A stretch of 64,000 bases of DNA from Lutibacter maritimus (GTDB taxonomy: Bacteria; Bacteroidota; Bacteroidia; Flavobacteriales; Flavobacteriaceae). Below, piece after piece: positions 8,884-19,349 of the stretch (its first letter is position 1; each line of letters begins with the position of its first letter). The notes beneath the pieces were generated by a model, which searched no databases, was not told where the DNA came from, and saw only the letters and a program-made list of their open reading frames with translations. The DNA is taken from contig NZ_FOZP01000003.1 of the NCBI RefSeq assembly GCF_900116115.1, forward strand, positions 124,001-188,000. The letters are read 5' to 3'. A program made the translations under genes and the position numbers.

Positions 8884-9288
8884 ATGAATATTTCACATAT
8901 TGAACACATTGGAATAGCTGTAAACAACCTAGAAGAATCAATAAAATACTATGAAGATGTTTTGGGAATGAAATGCTACGCAGTAGAAGAGGTTGTTGAT
9001 CAGAAAGTGAAAACAGCCTTTTTTTTGGTAGGTACTACAAAAATTGAATTATTAGAAAGCACTTCTCCAGATGGACCAATTGGTAAGTTTATAGAAAAAA
9101 AAGGACAAGGAATTCATCACATTGCTTTTGCTGTTGATGATGCAACAGAAGCATTAAAACTAGCTGAAGAAAGAGGCGTTGCATTAGTAGACAAAGTATC
9201 TAGAAAAGGTGCTGAAGGTTTAAATATTGGCTTTTTACACCCAAAATCAACACACGGAGTGTTAACAGAACTTTGTTCAAAAAAATAA
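8884..9288 (+). CDS. mce: Methylmalonyl-CoA epimerase
   Basis: 134 residues, a single vicinal-oxygen-chelate domain of two beta-alpha-beta-beta-beta units. Metal ligands are visible as His in IEHIGIAV (residue about 7), His in GIHHIAFAV (mid protein) and Glu in the C-terminal GVLTELC. It interconverts (S)- and (R)-methylmalonyl-CoA, joining the decarboxylase/carboxylase (S form) to the mutase (R form). It is the first gene of the operon, with the regulatory region immediately upstream, and is followed after 25 bp by the carboxyltransferase subunit. Confidence 0.95.
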   Translation: MNISHIEHIGIAVNNLEESIKYYEDVLGMKCYAVEEVVDQKVKTAFFLVGTTKIELLESTSPDGPIGKFIEKKGQGIHHIAFAVDDATEALKLAEERGVALVDKVSRKGAEGLNIGFLHPKSTHGVLTELCSKK

Positions 9289-9313
9289 TAAATAAAAAGA
9301 AAATTTATATAAA

Positions 9314-10873
9314 ATGGCAAATCAAGATAAAATCAATGAGTTAATTGAAAAAAGAGCCAAAGCAAAACTAGGCGGTGGAGAAAAAAGAATTGATTCACAA
9401 CACGCAAAGGGAAAATTAACCGCTCGTGAACGTATTGATATTCTTTTAGATGAAGATAGTTTTGAAGAATTTGATATGTTTGTAACACACAGAACCAAAT
9501 CATTTGGTTTAGACAAACAAATTTACCTTTCTGACGGTGTTGTTACAGGTCATGGAACTATTGATGGAAGAATTGTTTATGTTTTTTCTCAAGATTTTAC
9601 AGTATTTGGAGGTTCGCTTTCTGAAACTTATGCACTTAAAATTTGTAAAATAATGGACATGGCAATGAAAATTGGTGCTCCAGTTATTGGATTAAATGAC
9701 AGTGGTGGTGCGCGTATTCAAGAAGGTGTTAGATCTTTAGCTGGTTATGCCGAAATTTTCCAACGTAACATTATGGCATCTGGAGTAATCCCTCAAATAT
9801 CTTCAATTTTAGGTCCTTGTGCAGGTGGAGCAGTTTATTCACCAGCATTAACAGATTTTACCATAATGACAGACCAAACAAGTTACATGTTTGTTACAGG
9901 TCCAAAAGTTGTACAAACAGTTACAGGTGAGATTGTTACAACAGAACAATTAGGTGGTGCTAATATACATTCAACAAAATCTGGTGTTTCTCATTTCCTT
10001 GCTGAAAATGATGAAGAAAACTTATTATTAATCAGAAAATTAATGAGTTACCTTCCATCAAATAATTTAGAAGAACCACCATCAATTGTTTGTGATGATC
10101 CAATTGATAGATTGGATGATATATTAAATGAAATGATTCCTGAAAACCCAAATCAACCTTACGATATTGTTGATGTAATTTCTGTAATTGTTGATAATGG
10201 TGAATTTACTGAAGTTCACAGAAATTATGCACGAAATATTTGTGTTGGCTTTGCTCGTTTTAATGGTAGATCAGTTGGTATTGTTGCTAACCAACCAAAA
10301 TACTATGCAGGTGTGTTAGACATTGAAGCTTCAAGAAAAGCTGCAAGATTTGTTCGTTTTTGCGACGCTTTTAACATTCCTATTGTAACACTTGTTGACG
10401 TTCCAGGATTCTTGCCAGGAACTGGTCAAGAATACGGTGGTATTATTCTTCACGGAGCAAAATTATTATTTGCTTATGGTGAAGCTACCGTTCCTAAAGT
10501 AACCATTACATTACGTAAATCTTACGGTGGAGCACATGACGTTATGAGTTGTAAACAATTACGTGGAGATTTAAACTACGCTTGGCCAACTGCCGAAATT
10601 GCAGTAATGGGAGCTAAAGGAGCCATTGAAGTACTTGAAGGTTCTAACATAAGAAAAATTGAAGATGCCGAAGAAAAACTTGAATACATTGAGAAAAAAG
10701 AAGATGAATACAATACCAAATTTGCAAACCCTTACGTAGCTGCAAAATATGGTTTTATTGATGATGTAATTGAGCCAAGAAATACTCGTTTTAGAATTAT
10801 TAGAGGGTTAGAGTTATTAGCAAACAAAAAAGAAGTTAACCCACCAAGAAAACACTCAAATATTCCACTATAA
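9314..10873 (+). CDS. mmdA: Methylmalonyl-CoA decarboxylase alpha / propionyl-CoA carboxylase beta-type carboxyltransferase
   Basis: 519 residues, the full length of the biotin-dependent carboxyltransferase family (two crotonase-like halves). Oxyanion-hole motifs are [16 protein letters not shown] in the N half and SYGGAHDVM in the C half. The enzyme moves CO2 between methylmalonyl-CoA and biotin. Aerobic PCC clusters would normally show a biotin carboxylase gene. Here the following genes are instead the gamma, biotin-carrier and beta subunits of a sodium pump, so the decarboxylase role (as in Propionigenium and Veillonella MmdA) is favoured. A biotin carboxylase elsewhere could still make it part of PCC. 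The stop overlaps the next ATG (TAATG). Confidence 0.9.
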   Translation: MANQDKINELIEKRAKAKLGGGEKRIDSQHAKGKLTARERIDILLDEDSFEEFDMFVTHRTKSFGLDKQIYLSDGVVTGHGTIDGRIVYVFSQDFTVFGGSLSETYALKICKIMDMAMKIGAPVIGLNDSGGARIQEGVRSLAGYAEIFQRNIMASGVIPQISSILGPCAGGAVYSPALTDFTIMTDQTSYMFVTGPKVVQTVTGEIVTTEQLGGANIHSTKSGVSHFLAENDEENLLLIRKLMSYLPSNNLEEPPSIVCDDPIDRLDDILNEMIPENPNQPYDIVDVISVIVDNGEFTEVHRNYARNICVGFARFNGRSVGIVANQPKYYAGVLDIEASRKAARFVRFCDAFNIPIVTLVDVPGFLPGTGQEYGGIILHGAKLLFAYGEATVPKVTITLRKSYGGAHDVMSCKQLRGDLNYAWPTAEIAVMGAKGAIEVLEGSNIRKIEDAEEKLEYIEKKEDEYNTKFANPYVAAKYGFIDDVIEPRNTRFRIIRGLELLANKKEVNPPRKHSNIPL

Positions 10874-11235
10874 TGTTATACATGAAATTATACATCGACC
10901 AAATAAGTGAAGGTTACGTAATATTAATTACAGGTTTATTAATTGTATTTGGTGCCTTACTATTATTAACTGCGTTTTTTAAATTTGGATTACCTGTATT
11001 GCTATACATTTATAAAATTATTACCAAAGGAAGAGATAAAAAAATTAAAGATATATCTCCTAATGTTAATGAACAATTTACAGGTGAAATTGCAGCAGCA
11101 ATATCTACAGCTATACATTTATATTTAAAAGAACAACACGATGAAGAAAATGCAGTTCTTACAATAAAGCAAGCTCGAAAATTATATTCACCTTGGAGTT
11201 CGAAAATATACGGAACGCATAATAGACTCAGATAA
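10873..11235 (+). CDS. OadG-like gamma/delta subunit of the Na+-pumping decarboxylase
   Basis: 120 residues with one N-terminal membrane helix (about 14-40: YVILITGLLIVFGALLLLTAFF) and a charged cytoplasmic tail, matching the OadG/MmdD fold. This small subunit anchors the soluble carboxyltransferase to the membrane beta subunit. The first ATG overlaps the upstream stop; a second ATG at 10882 is also possible. Divergent sequence is normal for this family, and position between the alpha and biotin-carrier genes is the strongest evidence. Confidence 0.82.
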   Translation: MLYMKLYIDQISEGYVILITGLLIVFGALLLLTAFFKFGLPVLLYIYKIITKGRDKKIKDISPNVNEQFTGEIAAAISTAIHLYLKEQHDEENAVLTIKQARKLYSPWSSKIYGTHNRLR

Positions 11236-11289
11236 ATTAATGATTATTAGTACACAAGGATAAAACCTTTAACTATAAAAATATATAAA

Positions 11290-11709
11290 ATGAAAAATTT
11301 TAAATTTAGAATATACGATAACAATTACAATGTTAAAATTGTTTCGCACGAAGATAATATTATTGACCTGGAAGTTAACGGAACAGCATATTCTGTTAAA
11401 TTAAAAGAAGAAGTTAAGGTTTCCAAAACTCCTACTTTAGTTAGATCGGCATCAAAAAGACCTGCTGAATTACTGAAAGTTAATCCAAGTTCTTCAAACA
11501 CAAAAATTGTGGCTCCAATTCCTGGTACAGTATTATCAATTGATGTAAATATTGGTGATGAAGTTAAGGTTGGAGACAGACTTCTTGTTTTAGAAGCTAT
11601 GAAAATGGAAAACAATATAACTTCAGAAAAAGCAGGAAAAGTTACAGCAATTCAAGTAAAAATTGGTCAACAAGTTTTACAAAATGAAGTAATGATTGAA
11701 CTAGCATAG
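11290..11709 (+). CDS. mmdC: Biotin carboxyl carrier subunit
   Basis: 139 residues. The C-terminal half is a biotinyl domain (about 70-139) with the biotinylation motif EAMKM, Lys105 being the acceptor. The N-terminal 45 residues form a small beta domain, joined by a linker rich in Ser and Pro (about 46-70) that replaces the Ala/Pro hinge of other decarboxylases. It shuttles carboxybiotin from the carboxyltransferase to the membrane pump. Confidence 0.92.
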   Translation: MKNFKFRIYDNNYNVKIVSHEDNIIDLEVNGTAYSVKLKEEVKVSKTPTLVRSASKRPAELLKVNPSSSNTKIVAPIPGTVLSIDVNIGDEVKVGDRLLVLEAMKMENNITSEKAGKVTAIQVKIGQQVLQNEVMIELA

Positions 11710-11764
11710 GAACTTTAAGAGTTATAGCATAATAAATAAGCTATAACACATAAAAAGAAAAAAC

Positions 11765-13090
11765 ATGAAAAAACTATTTATAATATTTTCTGTATTGTCC
11801 TTATTGGTATTTATTAGACCAGCACTTGGGATAAATACTAATTCAAATGCACAAAGCACATTACCCGTTTCAACTGTAGAACAAGTTGAAGAAAATTCTT
11901 CTGAAAGTTTTGTTGATGAAGCATTTGATGGAATTAAACAATTTTATTCTTACACAGGATTTGCAAATGCTGAAGGGGGTAATTTAATTATGATTTTTAT
12001 TGGAATCATATTTATTTACCTTGGAATTAAATTTGATTATGAACCCCTTTTACTAATTCCAATTGGAACTGGTGTAATACTTGGTAACATACCATTTGTT
12101 GCAGGTAACCAAACTGGTATTTACGAAACAGGTTCAGTTTTAAATTACTTATATTTTGGTGTTGTAAAAGGTATTTATCCTCCATTAATTTTCTTAGGAA
12201 TTGGAGCAATGACCGATTTCTCATCGTTAATTGCAAATCCAAAATTAATGTTATTAGGTGCAGCGGCTCAAATTGGTGTATTTGCCACATTTTTAGGTGC
12301 ATTATATTTAGGATTTAATCTTCCTGAAGCTGGTGCAATTGGAATTATTGGTGGAGCCGACGGACCAACTGCAATTTTCCTTTCATCTAAATTAGCAAAC
12401 GGTATTAACATATTACCAGACGGCACAACTGTTAAAAACTTAATTGGCCCAATAGCTATTGCAGCTTATTCATATATGGCATTAGTACCTGTTATACAGC
12501 CACCTATTATGAAATTGTTAACATCAAAAAAAGAGCGATTAATTAGAATGAAACCACCAAGAGCGGTTTCTCAAAAAGAAAAAATGATTTTCCCAATTGT
12601 TGCTTTATTGTTAACTACTTTTATTTCGCCAAGTGCATTGCCATTATTAGGAATGTTATTTTTTGGTAACTTATTAAAAGAATCTGGAAGAACTGAAAGA
12701 TTAGCAGATACTGCACGTACAAAATTAATTGATATTGTAACTATTCTTTTAGGTGTAACTGTTGGAGCATCTACACAAGCTGATATCTTTATTACTAAAG
12801 ATTCTATGTTAATTTTTGGCTTAGGTGCAATTTCATTTGTAATAGCAACAATGGGAGGTTTATTATTTGCTAAGTTCATGAATTTGTTCTTAAAAGGTGA
12901 TGAAAAAATAAACCCATTAATTGGTGCCGCAGGAGTTTCTGCAGTTCCAGATAGTGCTAGAGTTGTTCATGCAGAAGGATTAAAAGCTGATAAAAACAAC
13001 TATTTATTAATGCACGCTATGGCACCAAACGTAGCTGGTGTAATTGGTTCTGCTATTGCTGCGGGTATCATATTAAGTTTTTTAGGATAA
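11765..13090 (+). CDS. mmdB: Na+-translocating decarboxylase beta subunit (OadB/MmdB)
   Basis: 441 residues. Compared with the core family, it has an N-terminal extension: a signal-like helix (1-23), then about 35 polar residues. The conserved pore motif GGADGPTAIFLSSKLA is present, with the Asp known to bind Na+ and carboxybiotin protons in Klebsiella OadB. So are the C-terminal motifs GVSAVPDSARV and APNVAGVIGSA. Around nine to eleven membrane helices and re-entrant loops are visible. It decarboxylates carboxybiotin and exports Na+ with consumption of a proton. Its presence makes this operon an energy-conserving system. Confidence 0.95.
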   Translation: MKKLFIIFSVLSLLVFIRPALGINTNSNAQSTLPVSTVEQVEENSSESFVDEAFDGIKQFYSYTGFANAEGGNLIMIFIGIIFIYLGIKFDYEPLLLIPIGTGVILGNIPFVAGNQTGIYETGSVLNYLYFGVVKGIYPPLIFLGIGAMTDFSSLIANPKLMLLGAAAQIGVFATFLGALYLGFNLPEAGAIGIIGGADGPTAIFLSSKLANGINILPDGTTVKNLIGPIAIAAYSYMALVPVIQPPIMKLLTSKKERLIRMKPPRAVSQKEKMIFPIVALLLTTFISPSALPLLGMLFFGNLLKESGRTERLADTARTKLIDIVTILLGVTVGASTQADIFITKDSMLIFGLGAISFVIATMGGLLFAKFMNLFLKGDEKINPLIGAAGVSAVPDSARVVHAEGLKADKNNYLLMHAMAPNVAGVIGSAIAAGIILSFLG

Positions 13091-13138
13091 AATGAATGTT
13101 GTTATTTAAAAAATAACAAATATTAAATATTATTAAAA

Positions 13139-14428
13139 ATGAAAATACCAAATATAATGACAGCCGAAGAAGCTGTTAAATTAATTAAATCAGGAGATAG
13201 AATTTTAATTCAAGGAGGATCAGCTACACCACAAACTTTAGTAAAAGCAATGGTAAACCGTGCACCGGAATTAAAAGGAGTTGAAATTGTTCATTTACAT
13301 ACTGAAGGAGCTTGTGGTTATACGGCACCTGAATTAAGAGAAAGTTTTCACACAAACGCTTTCTTTATTGGAGGAAATATTAGAAAAATGATTGGTGATA
13401 CAGCAGATTATATTCCAATTTTTTTAAGTGATATTCCAAGTTTATTCCGTCAAGGATATATGAATTTAGATGTTGTTTTAGTAAATGTTTCTCCACCAGA
13501 CAAACACGGTTTTTGCTCTTTAGGCGTATCTGTAGATATTGTAATTTCTGGAATTGAGCAAGGAAAAACTGTAATTGCGCAAATAAATCCAAAAATGCCA
13601 AGAACTTTTGGTGATGCATTAGTACATTTAAATAACTTTAGTGCTTGTGTATTATTAGAAGAAGAAATTTACGAAATGAAATTTGTAGATCCTTCTGAAG
13701 AAGAAAAAGCAATTGGTAAAAATATTGCCGAAATAATTGATGATGGCGCTACGCTTCAAATGGGAATTGGTGGTATTCCAAACGCTGTTTTAACATTTTT
13801 AACCAACCATAAAGATTTAGGAGTACATACAGAAATGTTCTCAGAAGGAATTGTTGATTTAGTTGAAAAAGGTGTTGTAAATGGTTCACAAAAAAAAGTA
13901 AATCCTTATAAAATTGTTTCAGGATTTGCTATGGGAACTCGCCGTTTATACGATTTTATGGATGACAATCCTGAAATTGAAATGAAAGATATTGCCTATG
14001 TAAATGATACTGCAATCATCCGTCAAAACCCAAAAGCAACTGCAATTAATTCTGCCATTGAAATTGACATTACTGGACAAGTTTGTGCTGATTCTATTGG
14101 AACAAGAATGTTCTCAGGAGTTGGTGGACAAATGGACTTTATGCGTGGAGCTGCTTTATCACCTGGAGGCAAACCAATTATTGCAATTACTTCTACAACT
14201 TTAAAAGGTGTTTCTAAAATTGTACCAATGTTAAAACAAGGTGCTGGAGTAGTTACTACACGTGCACATGCAAGATTTGTTGCTACTGAATTTGGAGTTG
14301 CTGAACTATTTGGACGAAACTTAAAACAACGTGCACAATCATTAAGAGACATTGCACATCCAGACCATAAAGAAGAACTTGATAAAGCTATTTTTGAAAG
14401 ATTTGGAAGCAGTTTAATGGTTAAATAA
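13139..14428 (+). CDS. Acetyl-CoA hydrolase/transferase-family CoA-transferase (probably succinate/propionate or acetate)
   Basis: 429 residues, the usual length of the 4-hydroxybutyrate/succinate CoA-transferase branch of the family. The N half has LIQGGSATPQTLVKAM. The C half has the glycine loop GIGGIPNAVL followed by the segment GVHTEMFSEGIVDLVEKG, which should contain the catalytic Glu. Placed between the decarboxylase and the mutase, it most simply moves CoA from propionyl-CoA to succinate and so closes the succinate-to-propionate cycle. Acetate as partner cannot be excluded. Confidence 0.85.
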   Translation: MKIPNIMTAEEAVKLIKSGDRILIQGGSATPQTLVKAMVNRAPELKGVEIVHLHTEGACGYTAPELRESFHTNAFFIGGNIRKMIGDTADYIPIFLSDIPSLFRQGYMNLDVVLVNVSPPDKHGFCSLGVSVDIVISGIEQGKTVIAQINPKMPRTFGDALVHLNNFSACVLLEEEIYEMKFVDPSEEEKAIGKNIAEIIDDGATLQMGIGGIPNAVLTFLTNHKDLGVHTEMFSEGIVDLVEKGVVNGSQKKVNPYKIVSGFAMGTRRLYDFMDDNPEIEMKDIAYVNDTAIIRQNPKATAINSAIEIDITGQVCADSIGTRMFSGVGGQMDFMRGAALSPGGKPIIAITSTTLKGVSKIVPMLKQGAGVVTTRAHARFVATEFGVAELFGRNLKQRAQSLRDIAHPDHKEELDKAIFERFGSSLMVK

Positions 14429-14499
14429 TTTTATTTAAATTGCTGATATAAATCTAATATTGTCAACAATTTACCATATCTCAATTAATATAAAATATT

Positions 14500-16308
14500 A
14501 TGAATGATACAAAAAAACCTCTTTTTCAAGATTTCAAACCTGTTACAAAACAGGAATGGATAGAAAAAGCAAACATCGATTTAAAAGGTGCTGATTTTAA
14601 CAAAACCCTAGTTTGGAAAAACTTAAGTAAAGTTGAATTTCAACCTTTTTATACCAAAGAAGACAACCAAATTTTATTAAATAATACTGGTAAAAACTCA
14701 CAATCTTTGGTTAACTACAGACTTATTGCTGTTAACACTAATGAAGAAGCAAATAAATTAGCCTTAAAAGCAATTGAAGAAGGTATAAACGGATTAATTT
14801 TTAATGTAACCGATAAAACAACAGCTTCAATATTATTAAAAGGAATTGATTTAAATACAATAACTGTTTCATTTCTTTTAGATAAAAATGCAATTGCTTT
14901 TGCCAAAGAATTTGTTGCTTTTGCCAAAGAACAAAATATTGCGAAAGAAAACTTAAAAGGATATTTTAATTCAAATATTATATCAACCTATGTAACCACA
15001 GGAAATTTAGATATTTCTCAATTTGAAATTGCAGCAGAACTTATTAAATTAACTGCTGAATATCCAAATTTTAAAGCGCTTACAATTTCTGGAAGTGAAT
15101 ATTTAAATTCCGGTGCAAATCAAGTTCAAGAAGTTGCCTACACATTAAATTCATTAATTTTTGTTACTGAAAAATTAATTGAAAAAGGAATAACTGCCAC
15201 AGCTATTTTTAATAACTTAAATTTTGATTTTGCTATTGGTTCAGAATATTTTATTGAAATGGGTAAATTTAGAGCTTTTAATGTTTTACTAAATGAAATA
15301 GCTTTAAAATACAAAATCAGTACATTTTCAAATACAATAAATGCAAAAACAGCTATTTGGAACAAATCTATAACTGATGCTCACACTAATTTATTGCGTG
15401 CAACAACAGAAGCAATGTCAGCAATATTAGGAAATGTTGATGGTGTTTTAATTGATCCTTATGATAAAGAGTTTAAAAACCCTTCAGATTTTTCAAGCAG
15501 AATAGCCGGAAATATTTCAACAATATTAAAAGAAGAATCTTACTTTGGTAAGGTTTCTAATCCTGTTGACGGATCATATTATATTGAAGAAGTAACTTCT
15601 AAAATTGCCGAAAAAGCATTAGAATTATTCAAATCTATTGAATCAAACGGAGGATTTTACGCTTCATTTGAAAGCGAATTAATTCAACAGCAAATTGCTG
15701 AAATTCGTCAAGAAAAAATCAAACTTTTAAGTCAACGAAGATTAGTAATGGTTGGTGTAAATAAATATCCAAATTTAATGGAAAAAATTACTTCAAGCAT
15801 TCTATCAAATGGCACTAAAGATTCTACTTCAAAAGTTTTAAAACCAAGAAGAGCAGCCTTAGAAATTGAAGCAATTAGAAAAACAACCGAAGAATTGGTA
15901 GAAAAAACAGGTATTAGACCTGTGGTTGAATTGGCTAGTTTTGGAAACTTAACAATGCGTAAAGCTAGAGCCGCTTTCTCTTATGATTTTATTGGCGTTA
16001 GCGGATTTAATGTTCAACAAGAAAAAAGTTTTGAAAGTGCACAACAAGCTGCAGAAGAAAGTGCAAAATCAGATTCTAATGTAGTTGTAATTTGTAGTTC
16101 AGATCAAGATTATGACGAAAGTGCTTTAACTTTTGTAAAAACATTTAGAACAATAAATACTAACAAAGTATTATTATTAGCTGGAGCACCAGCAAACTTA
16201 AGCGAATTAACCGACGCTGGTTTAGATGGTTGTGTAAATATGAGATCAGATGTGATAGCTACAATTTCTAGTATTCAACAAAAAGTTCAAAAAACAATTA
16301 AATCCTAA
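14500..16308 (+). CDS. mutA: Methylmalonyl-CoA mutase small subunit
   Basis: 602 residues, slightly shorter than other small subunits. A degenerate TIM barrel spans about 40-430, with the family segment [20 protein letters not shown] near 353-372. A C-terminal flavodoxin-like domain follows, in which the cobalamin-binding DxHxxG motif of the large chain is absent ([16 protein letters not shown] stands there instead). This is normal for the non-catalytic partner of the heterodimer. Its stop is 6 bp before the large-subunit start, so the two are cotranslated. Confidence 0.94.
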   Translation: MNDTKKPLFQDFKPVTKQEWIEKANIDLKGADFNKTLVWKNLSKVEFQPFYTKEDNQILLNNTGKNSQSLVNYRLIAVNTNEEANKLALKAIEEGINGLIFNVTDKTTASILLKGIDLNTITVSFLLDKNAIAFAKEFVAFAKEQNIAKENLKGYFNSNIISTYVTTGNLDISQFEIAAELIKLTAEYPNFKALTISGSEYLNSGANQVQEVAYTLNSLIFVTEKLIEKGITATAIFNNLNFDFAIGSEYFIEMGKFRAFNVLLNEIALKYKISTFSNTINAKTAIWNKSITDAHTNLLRATTEAMSAILGNVDGVLIDPYDKEFKNPSDFSSRIAGNISTILKEESYFGKVSNPVDGSYYIEEVTSKIAEKALELFKSIESNGGFYASFESELIQQQIAEIRQEKIKLLSQRRLVMVGVNKYPNLMEKITSSILSNGTKDSTSKVLKPRRAALEIEAIRKTTEELVEKTGIRPVVELASFGNLTMRKARAAFSYDFIGVSGFNVQQEKSFESAQQAAEESAKSDSNVVVICSSDQDYDESALTFVKTFRTINTNKVLLLAGAPANLSELTDAGLDGCVNMRSDVIATISSIQQKVQKTIKS

Positions 16309-16313
16309 GAAGT

Positions 16314-18443
16314 ATGAAACCAGATTTTTCAGATATAAAACTAAATTCAGCTGCTAAACAAACCGCAGCTCCAGAAAATAAAGACGTTTGGAATACTCCT
16401 GAAGGAATACCAGTAAAAAAACATTTTACAAAAGAAGATATTTCAGAAGCAGAGCATTTAGGTTTTGTAGCAGGTTTACCTCCATTTTTAAGAGGACCAT
16501 ACAGCACAATGTACGTTACACGTCCTTGGACAGTACGTCAATATGCTGGATTTTCAACTGCAGAAGAATCAAATGCCTTTTATAGAAGAAATCTTGCTGC
16601 TGGTCAAAAAGGACTTTCAGTTGCCTTTGATTTAGCTACGCACCGTGGTTACGATTCAGATCACCCACGTGTAACAGGTGATGTTGGTAAAGCTGGTGTT
16701 GCCATAGATTCTATTTTAGATATGGAAATTTTATTCGATCAAATTCCATTAGATAAAATGTCTGTTTCTATGACAATGAATGGTGCCGTTTTACCAATTA
16801 TGGCATTTTATATTGCTGCAGCAAAAAAACAAGGTGTGGCATTAGACCAATTAAGCGGAACCATCCAAAATGATATTTTAAAAGAGTTTATGGTGCGTAA
16901 TACATATATTTATCCACCATTACCTTCAATGAAAATTATTGGTGATATTTTTGAATATACCACTAACAATATGCCAAAATTCAATTCAATTTCAATTAGT
17001 GGTTACCATATGCAAGAAGCTGGTGCAACTGCTGATATTGAGTTAGCTTACACGTTAGCAGATGGTATGGAGTATATTAGAACCGGATTAGCTTCTGGTT
17101 TAAAAATTGATGAATTTGCGCCTCGTTTATCTTTCTTCTGGGCTGTTGGAATGAACCACTTTATGGAAATTGCTAAAATGCGTGCTGCACGTATGCTTTG
17201 GGCAAAAATCATAAAATCATTCAATCCACAAAACCCAAAATCAATGGCATTGCGTACGCATAGTCAAACGTCGGGATGGAGTTTAAGTGAGCAAGATCCG
17301 TTTAACAACGTAGCACGTACTTGTATTGAAGCTATGGCTGCTGGTTTAGGTGGAACACAAAGTTTACACACAAATGCTTTAGATGAGGCGATTGCATTAC
17401 CAACAGATTTCTCTGCTCGTATTGCTCGTAATACACAAATATTTATTCAAGACGAAACACAAATTACAAAAGCTGTTGACCCTTGGGCTGGAAGTTATTA
17501 TGTAGAGTATTTAACACAAGAAATTGCTAAAAAAGCTTGGAAATTAATTGAAGAAGTTGAGGAGTTAGGTGGAATGGCAAAAGCTATTGAAACTGGAGTT
17601 CCAAAAATGCGTATTGAAGAAGCTTCGGCACGTAAACAAGCACGTTTAGATTCTGGTCAAGATATTTTAGTTGGGGTAAATAAATTCCAAACTGCTGAAA
17701 AATCTGATATTGAAATATTAGAAGTAGACAATACTGTTGTTAGAGATTCTCAAATTGAACGTTTGAAAAAACTAAGAGCAAATAGAAATCAAACAATTGT
17801 AGATAAAAACTTAGCAGCATTATCAAAATGTGCCGAAACTGGTAAGGGTAATTTATTAGCTTTAGCTGTTGAAGCTGCTGAAAATTTTGCTACTTTAGGT
17901 GAAATTTCTGACGCTTTAGAGGTTCATTTTGGAAGACATAAAGCTGATACTAAATTAATAAGTGGTGTGTATAGTAAAGAAGTAAACAACGATAGCACTT
18001 TTGTGAAAGCTCAAAAATTAGCTGATAAATTTGCTGAAATTGAAGGTCGTAGACCAAGAGTTATGATTGCCAAAATGGGACAAGATGGACATGATAGAGG
18101 TGCCAAAGTGGTGGCTTCTAGTTTTGCAGATTTAGGCTTTGATGTTGATATGGGATCATTATTCCAAACTCCTGAAGAAGTTGCAAAACAAGCAATTGAA
18201 AACGATGTACACTTTGTAGGTGCATCAAGTTTAGCTGCGGGTCATAAAACATTAATTCCTCAATTAATTGGTGAATTAGAAAAATTAGGAAGACCTGATA
18301 TTATGGTTTTTGCAGGTGGTGTAATTCCTGCTCAAGATTATGATTATTTATTAGAAAGAAAAGTAGCTGCCATTTTTGGTCCTGGTACTGTAATTTCTGA
18401 ATCAGCCATAAAAATTATGGAATTATATTTAGAACAAGAATAA
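16314..18443 (+). CDS. mutB: Methylmalonyl-CoA mutase large (catalytic) subunit
   Basis: 709 residues, full length. The substrate-binding TIM barrel occupies about 1-560 (for example [16 protein letters not shown] near 64-80, [20 protein letters not shown] near 98-117). The cobalamin domain at about 580-709 has DGHDRGAKV, whose His is the lower axial ligand of adenosylcobalamin. It rearranges succinyl-CoA to (R)-methylmalonyl-CoA and back. It ends the operon, before a strong terminator. The B12-loading GTPase MeaB is encoded 1.9 kb away on the other strand. Confidence 0.97.
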   Translation: MKPDFSDIKLNSAAKQTAAPENKDVWNTPEGIPVKKHFTKEDISEAEHLGFVAGLPPFLRGPYSTMYVTRPWTVRQYAGFSTAEESNAFYRRNLAAGQKGLSVAFDLATHRGYDSDHPRVTGDVGKAGVAIDSILDMEILFDQIPLDKMSVSMTMNGAVLPIMAFYIAAAKKQGVALDQLSGTIQNDILKEFMVRNTYIYPPLPSMKIIGDIFEYTTNNMPKFNSISISGYHMQEAGATADIELAYTLADGMEYIRTGLASGLKIDEFAPRLSFFWAVGMNHFMEIAKMRAARMLWAKIIKSFNPQNPKSMALRTHSQTSGWSLSEQDPFNNVARTCIEAMAAGLGGTQSLHTNALDEAIALPTDFSARIARNTQIFIQDETQITKAVDPWAGSYYVEYLTQEIAKKAWKLIEEVEELGGMAKAIETGVPKMRIEEASARKQARLDSGQDILVGVNKFQTAEKSDIEILEVDNTVVRDSQIERLKKLRANRNQTIVDKNLAALSKCAETGKGNLLALAVEAAENFATLGEISDALEVHFGRHKADTKLISGVYSKEVNNDSTFVKAQKLADKFAEIEGRRPRVMIAKMGQDGHDRGAKVVASSFADLGFDVDMGSLFQTPEEVAKQAIENDVHFVGASSLAAGHKTLIPQLIGELEKLGRPDIMVFAGGVIPAQDYDYLLERKVAAIFGPGTVISESAIKIMELYLEQE

Positions 18444-18465
18444 TAGTAATAATGTTTGAATTATT

Positions 18466-18500
18466 AAACCCAGTACTATATTTGAAAGTACTGGGTTTTT
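18466..18500 (+). terminator. Rho-independent terminator after the methylmalonyl-CoA operon
   Basis: Stem AAACCCAGTACT / AGTACTGGGTTT with a loop of about 9 bases is followed by a T run. It lies 22 bp past the mutB stop and closes the ten-kilobase operon. Confidence 0.93.
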
Positions 18501-18514
18501 AATTATAAGAAAAC

Positions 18515-18522
18515 TACTTTTG
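18515..18522 (+). promoter_or_regulatory. Promoter -7 element for the HAD hydrolase gene
   Basis: TACTTTTG matches TAnnTTTG and lies 17 bp before the ATG, giving a very short leader. No -33 TTG is visible. Confidence 0.45.
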
Positions 18523-18539
18523 CATTTCAAAAATAAATT

Positions 18540-19349
18540 ATGGACTTTTCAAAGGTAAAATTAGTTGTTACTGATATGGATGGCACTTTATTAAACTCTA
18601 AAAGTGAAGTTAGTGCCCGTTTTTTTAAAATTTTCAACCAGCTAAAAAAACAAAATATCCATTTTATTGCAGCTAGTGGCCGTCAATATCAAAGTATTGT
18701 TGATCGATTTTTAGAAATCAAAGATGAAATAACTATTATTGCAGAAAATGGTGCTTTTGCAAAACAAGGAGATAAAGAATTATTTACCAATGAATTACCT
18801 TTTGAATATATTTTAAAAAGTATTGACACATTAAGAAAACTTCAGAACGTTTATATTGTTTTATGCGGAAAAAATGCTGCGTATATTGAAACAAAAGATG
18901 TGGAATTTATTGATGTATTTAAAAATTACTATTCAGAATATAAAATAGTAAATGATTTATCTAAAGTTACAAATGACACTTTTTTTAAAATAGCTGCCTA
19001 TCATTTTGAATCTTCTGAAAAACACATTTACCCTGCTGTTAAACACCTAAAAAATGAAATACAAGTGATTGTTTCGGGTGAACATTGGTTAGATATTTCA
19101 CACAACAATGCCAATAAAGGTTATGCCTTAAATATTCTTCAAAACCAATTAGGTATAACAAAAGAAGAAACAATGGTTTTTGGCGACTATAACAACGATT
19201 TACAAATGTTAGTATTAGCCGATTTTAGTTTTGCTATGGAAAATGCTCACAAAAACGTAAAAAAAATTGCAAAATTTCAAACTAAAAGTAACAATGAACA
19301 AGGCGTTGAAATAGTGCTTGAACAATTAATTTCTTTTAAAAGTATTTAA
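18540..19349 (+). CDS. Cof-type HAD-superfamily hydrolase (IIB)
   Basis: 269 residues. HAD motif I is DMDGTLLNS (about 12-20), motif II is the Ser in IAASGRQY (about 40-47), and motif III/IV is the Lys in NNANKGYALN with GDYNNDLQML near 218-227. The alpha/beta cap between motifs II and III is of the Cof (C2B) type. Relatives dephosphorylate sugar phosphates, flavin precursors or pyridoxal phosphate; the substrate is not predictable. It overlaps the convergent meaB gene by 4 bp at the stop codons, leaving no room for a terminator between them. Confidence 0.9.
   Translation: MDFSKVKLVVTDMDGTLLNSKSEVSARFFKIFNQLKKQNIHFIAASGRQYQSIVDRFLEIKDEITIIAENGAFAKQGDKELFTNELPFEYILKSIDTLRKLQNVYIVLCGKNAAYIETKDVEFIDVFKNYYSEYKIVNDLSKVTNDTFFKIAAYHFESSEKHIYPAVKHLKNEIQVIVSGEHWLDISHNNANKGYALNILQNQLGITKEETMVFGDYNNDLQMLVLADFSFAMENAHKNVKKIAKFQTKSNNEQGVEIVLEQLISFKSI

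Noticed and set aside
14460-14480. ATTGT-CA-ACAAT dyad before mutA
   Set aside because: No promoter element nearby and the gene is inside an operon; too short to support an operator.
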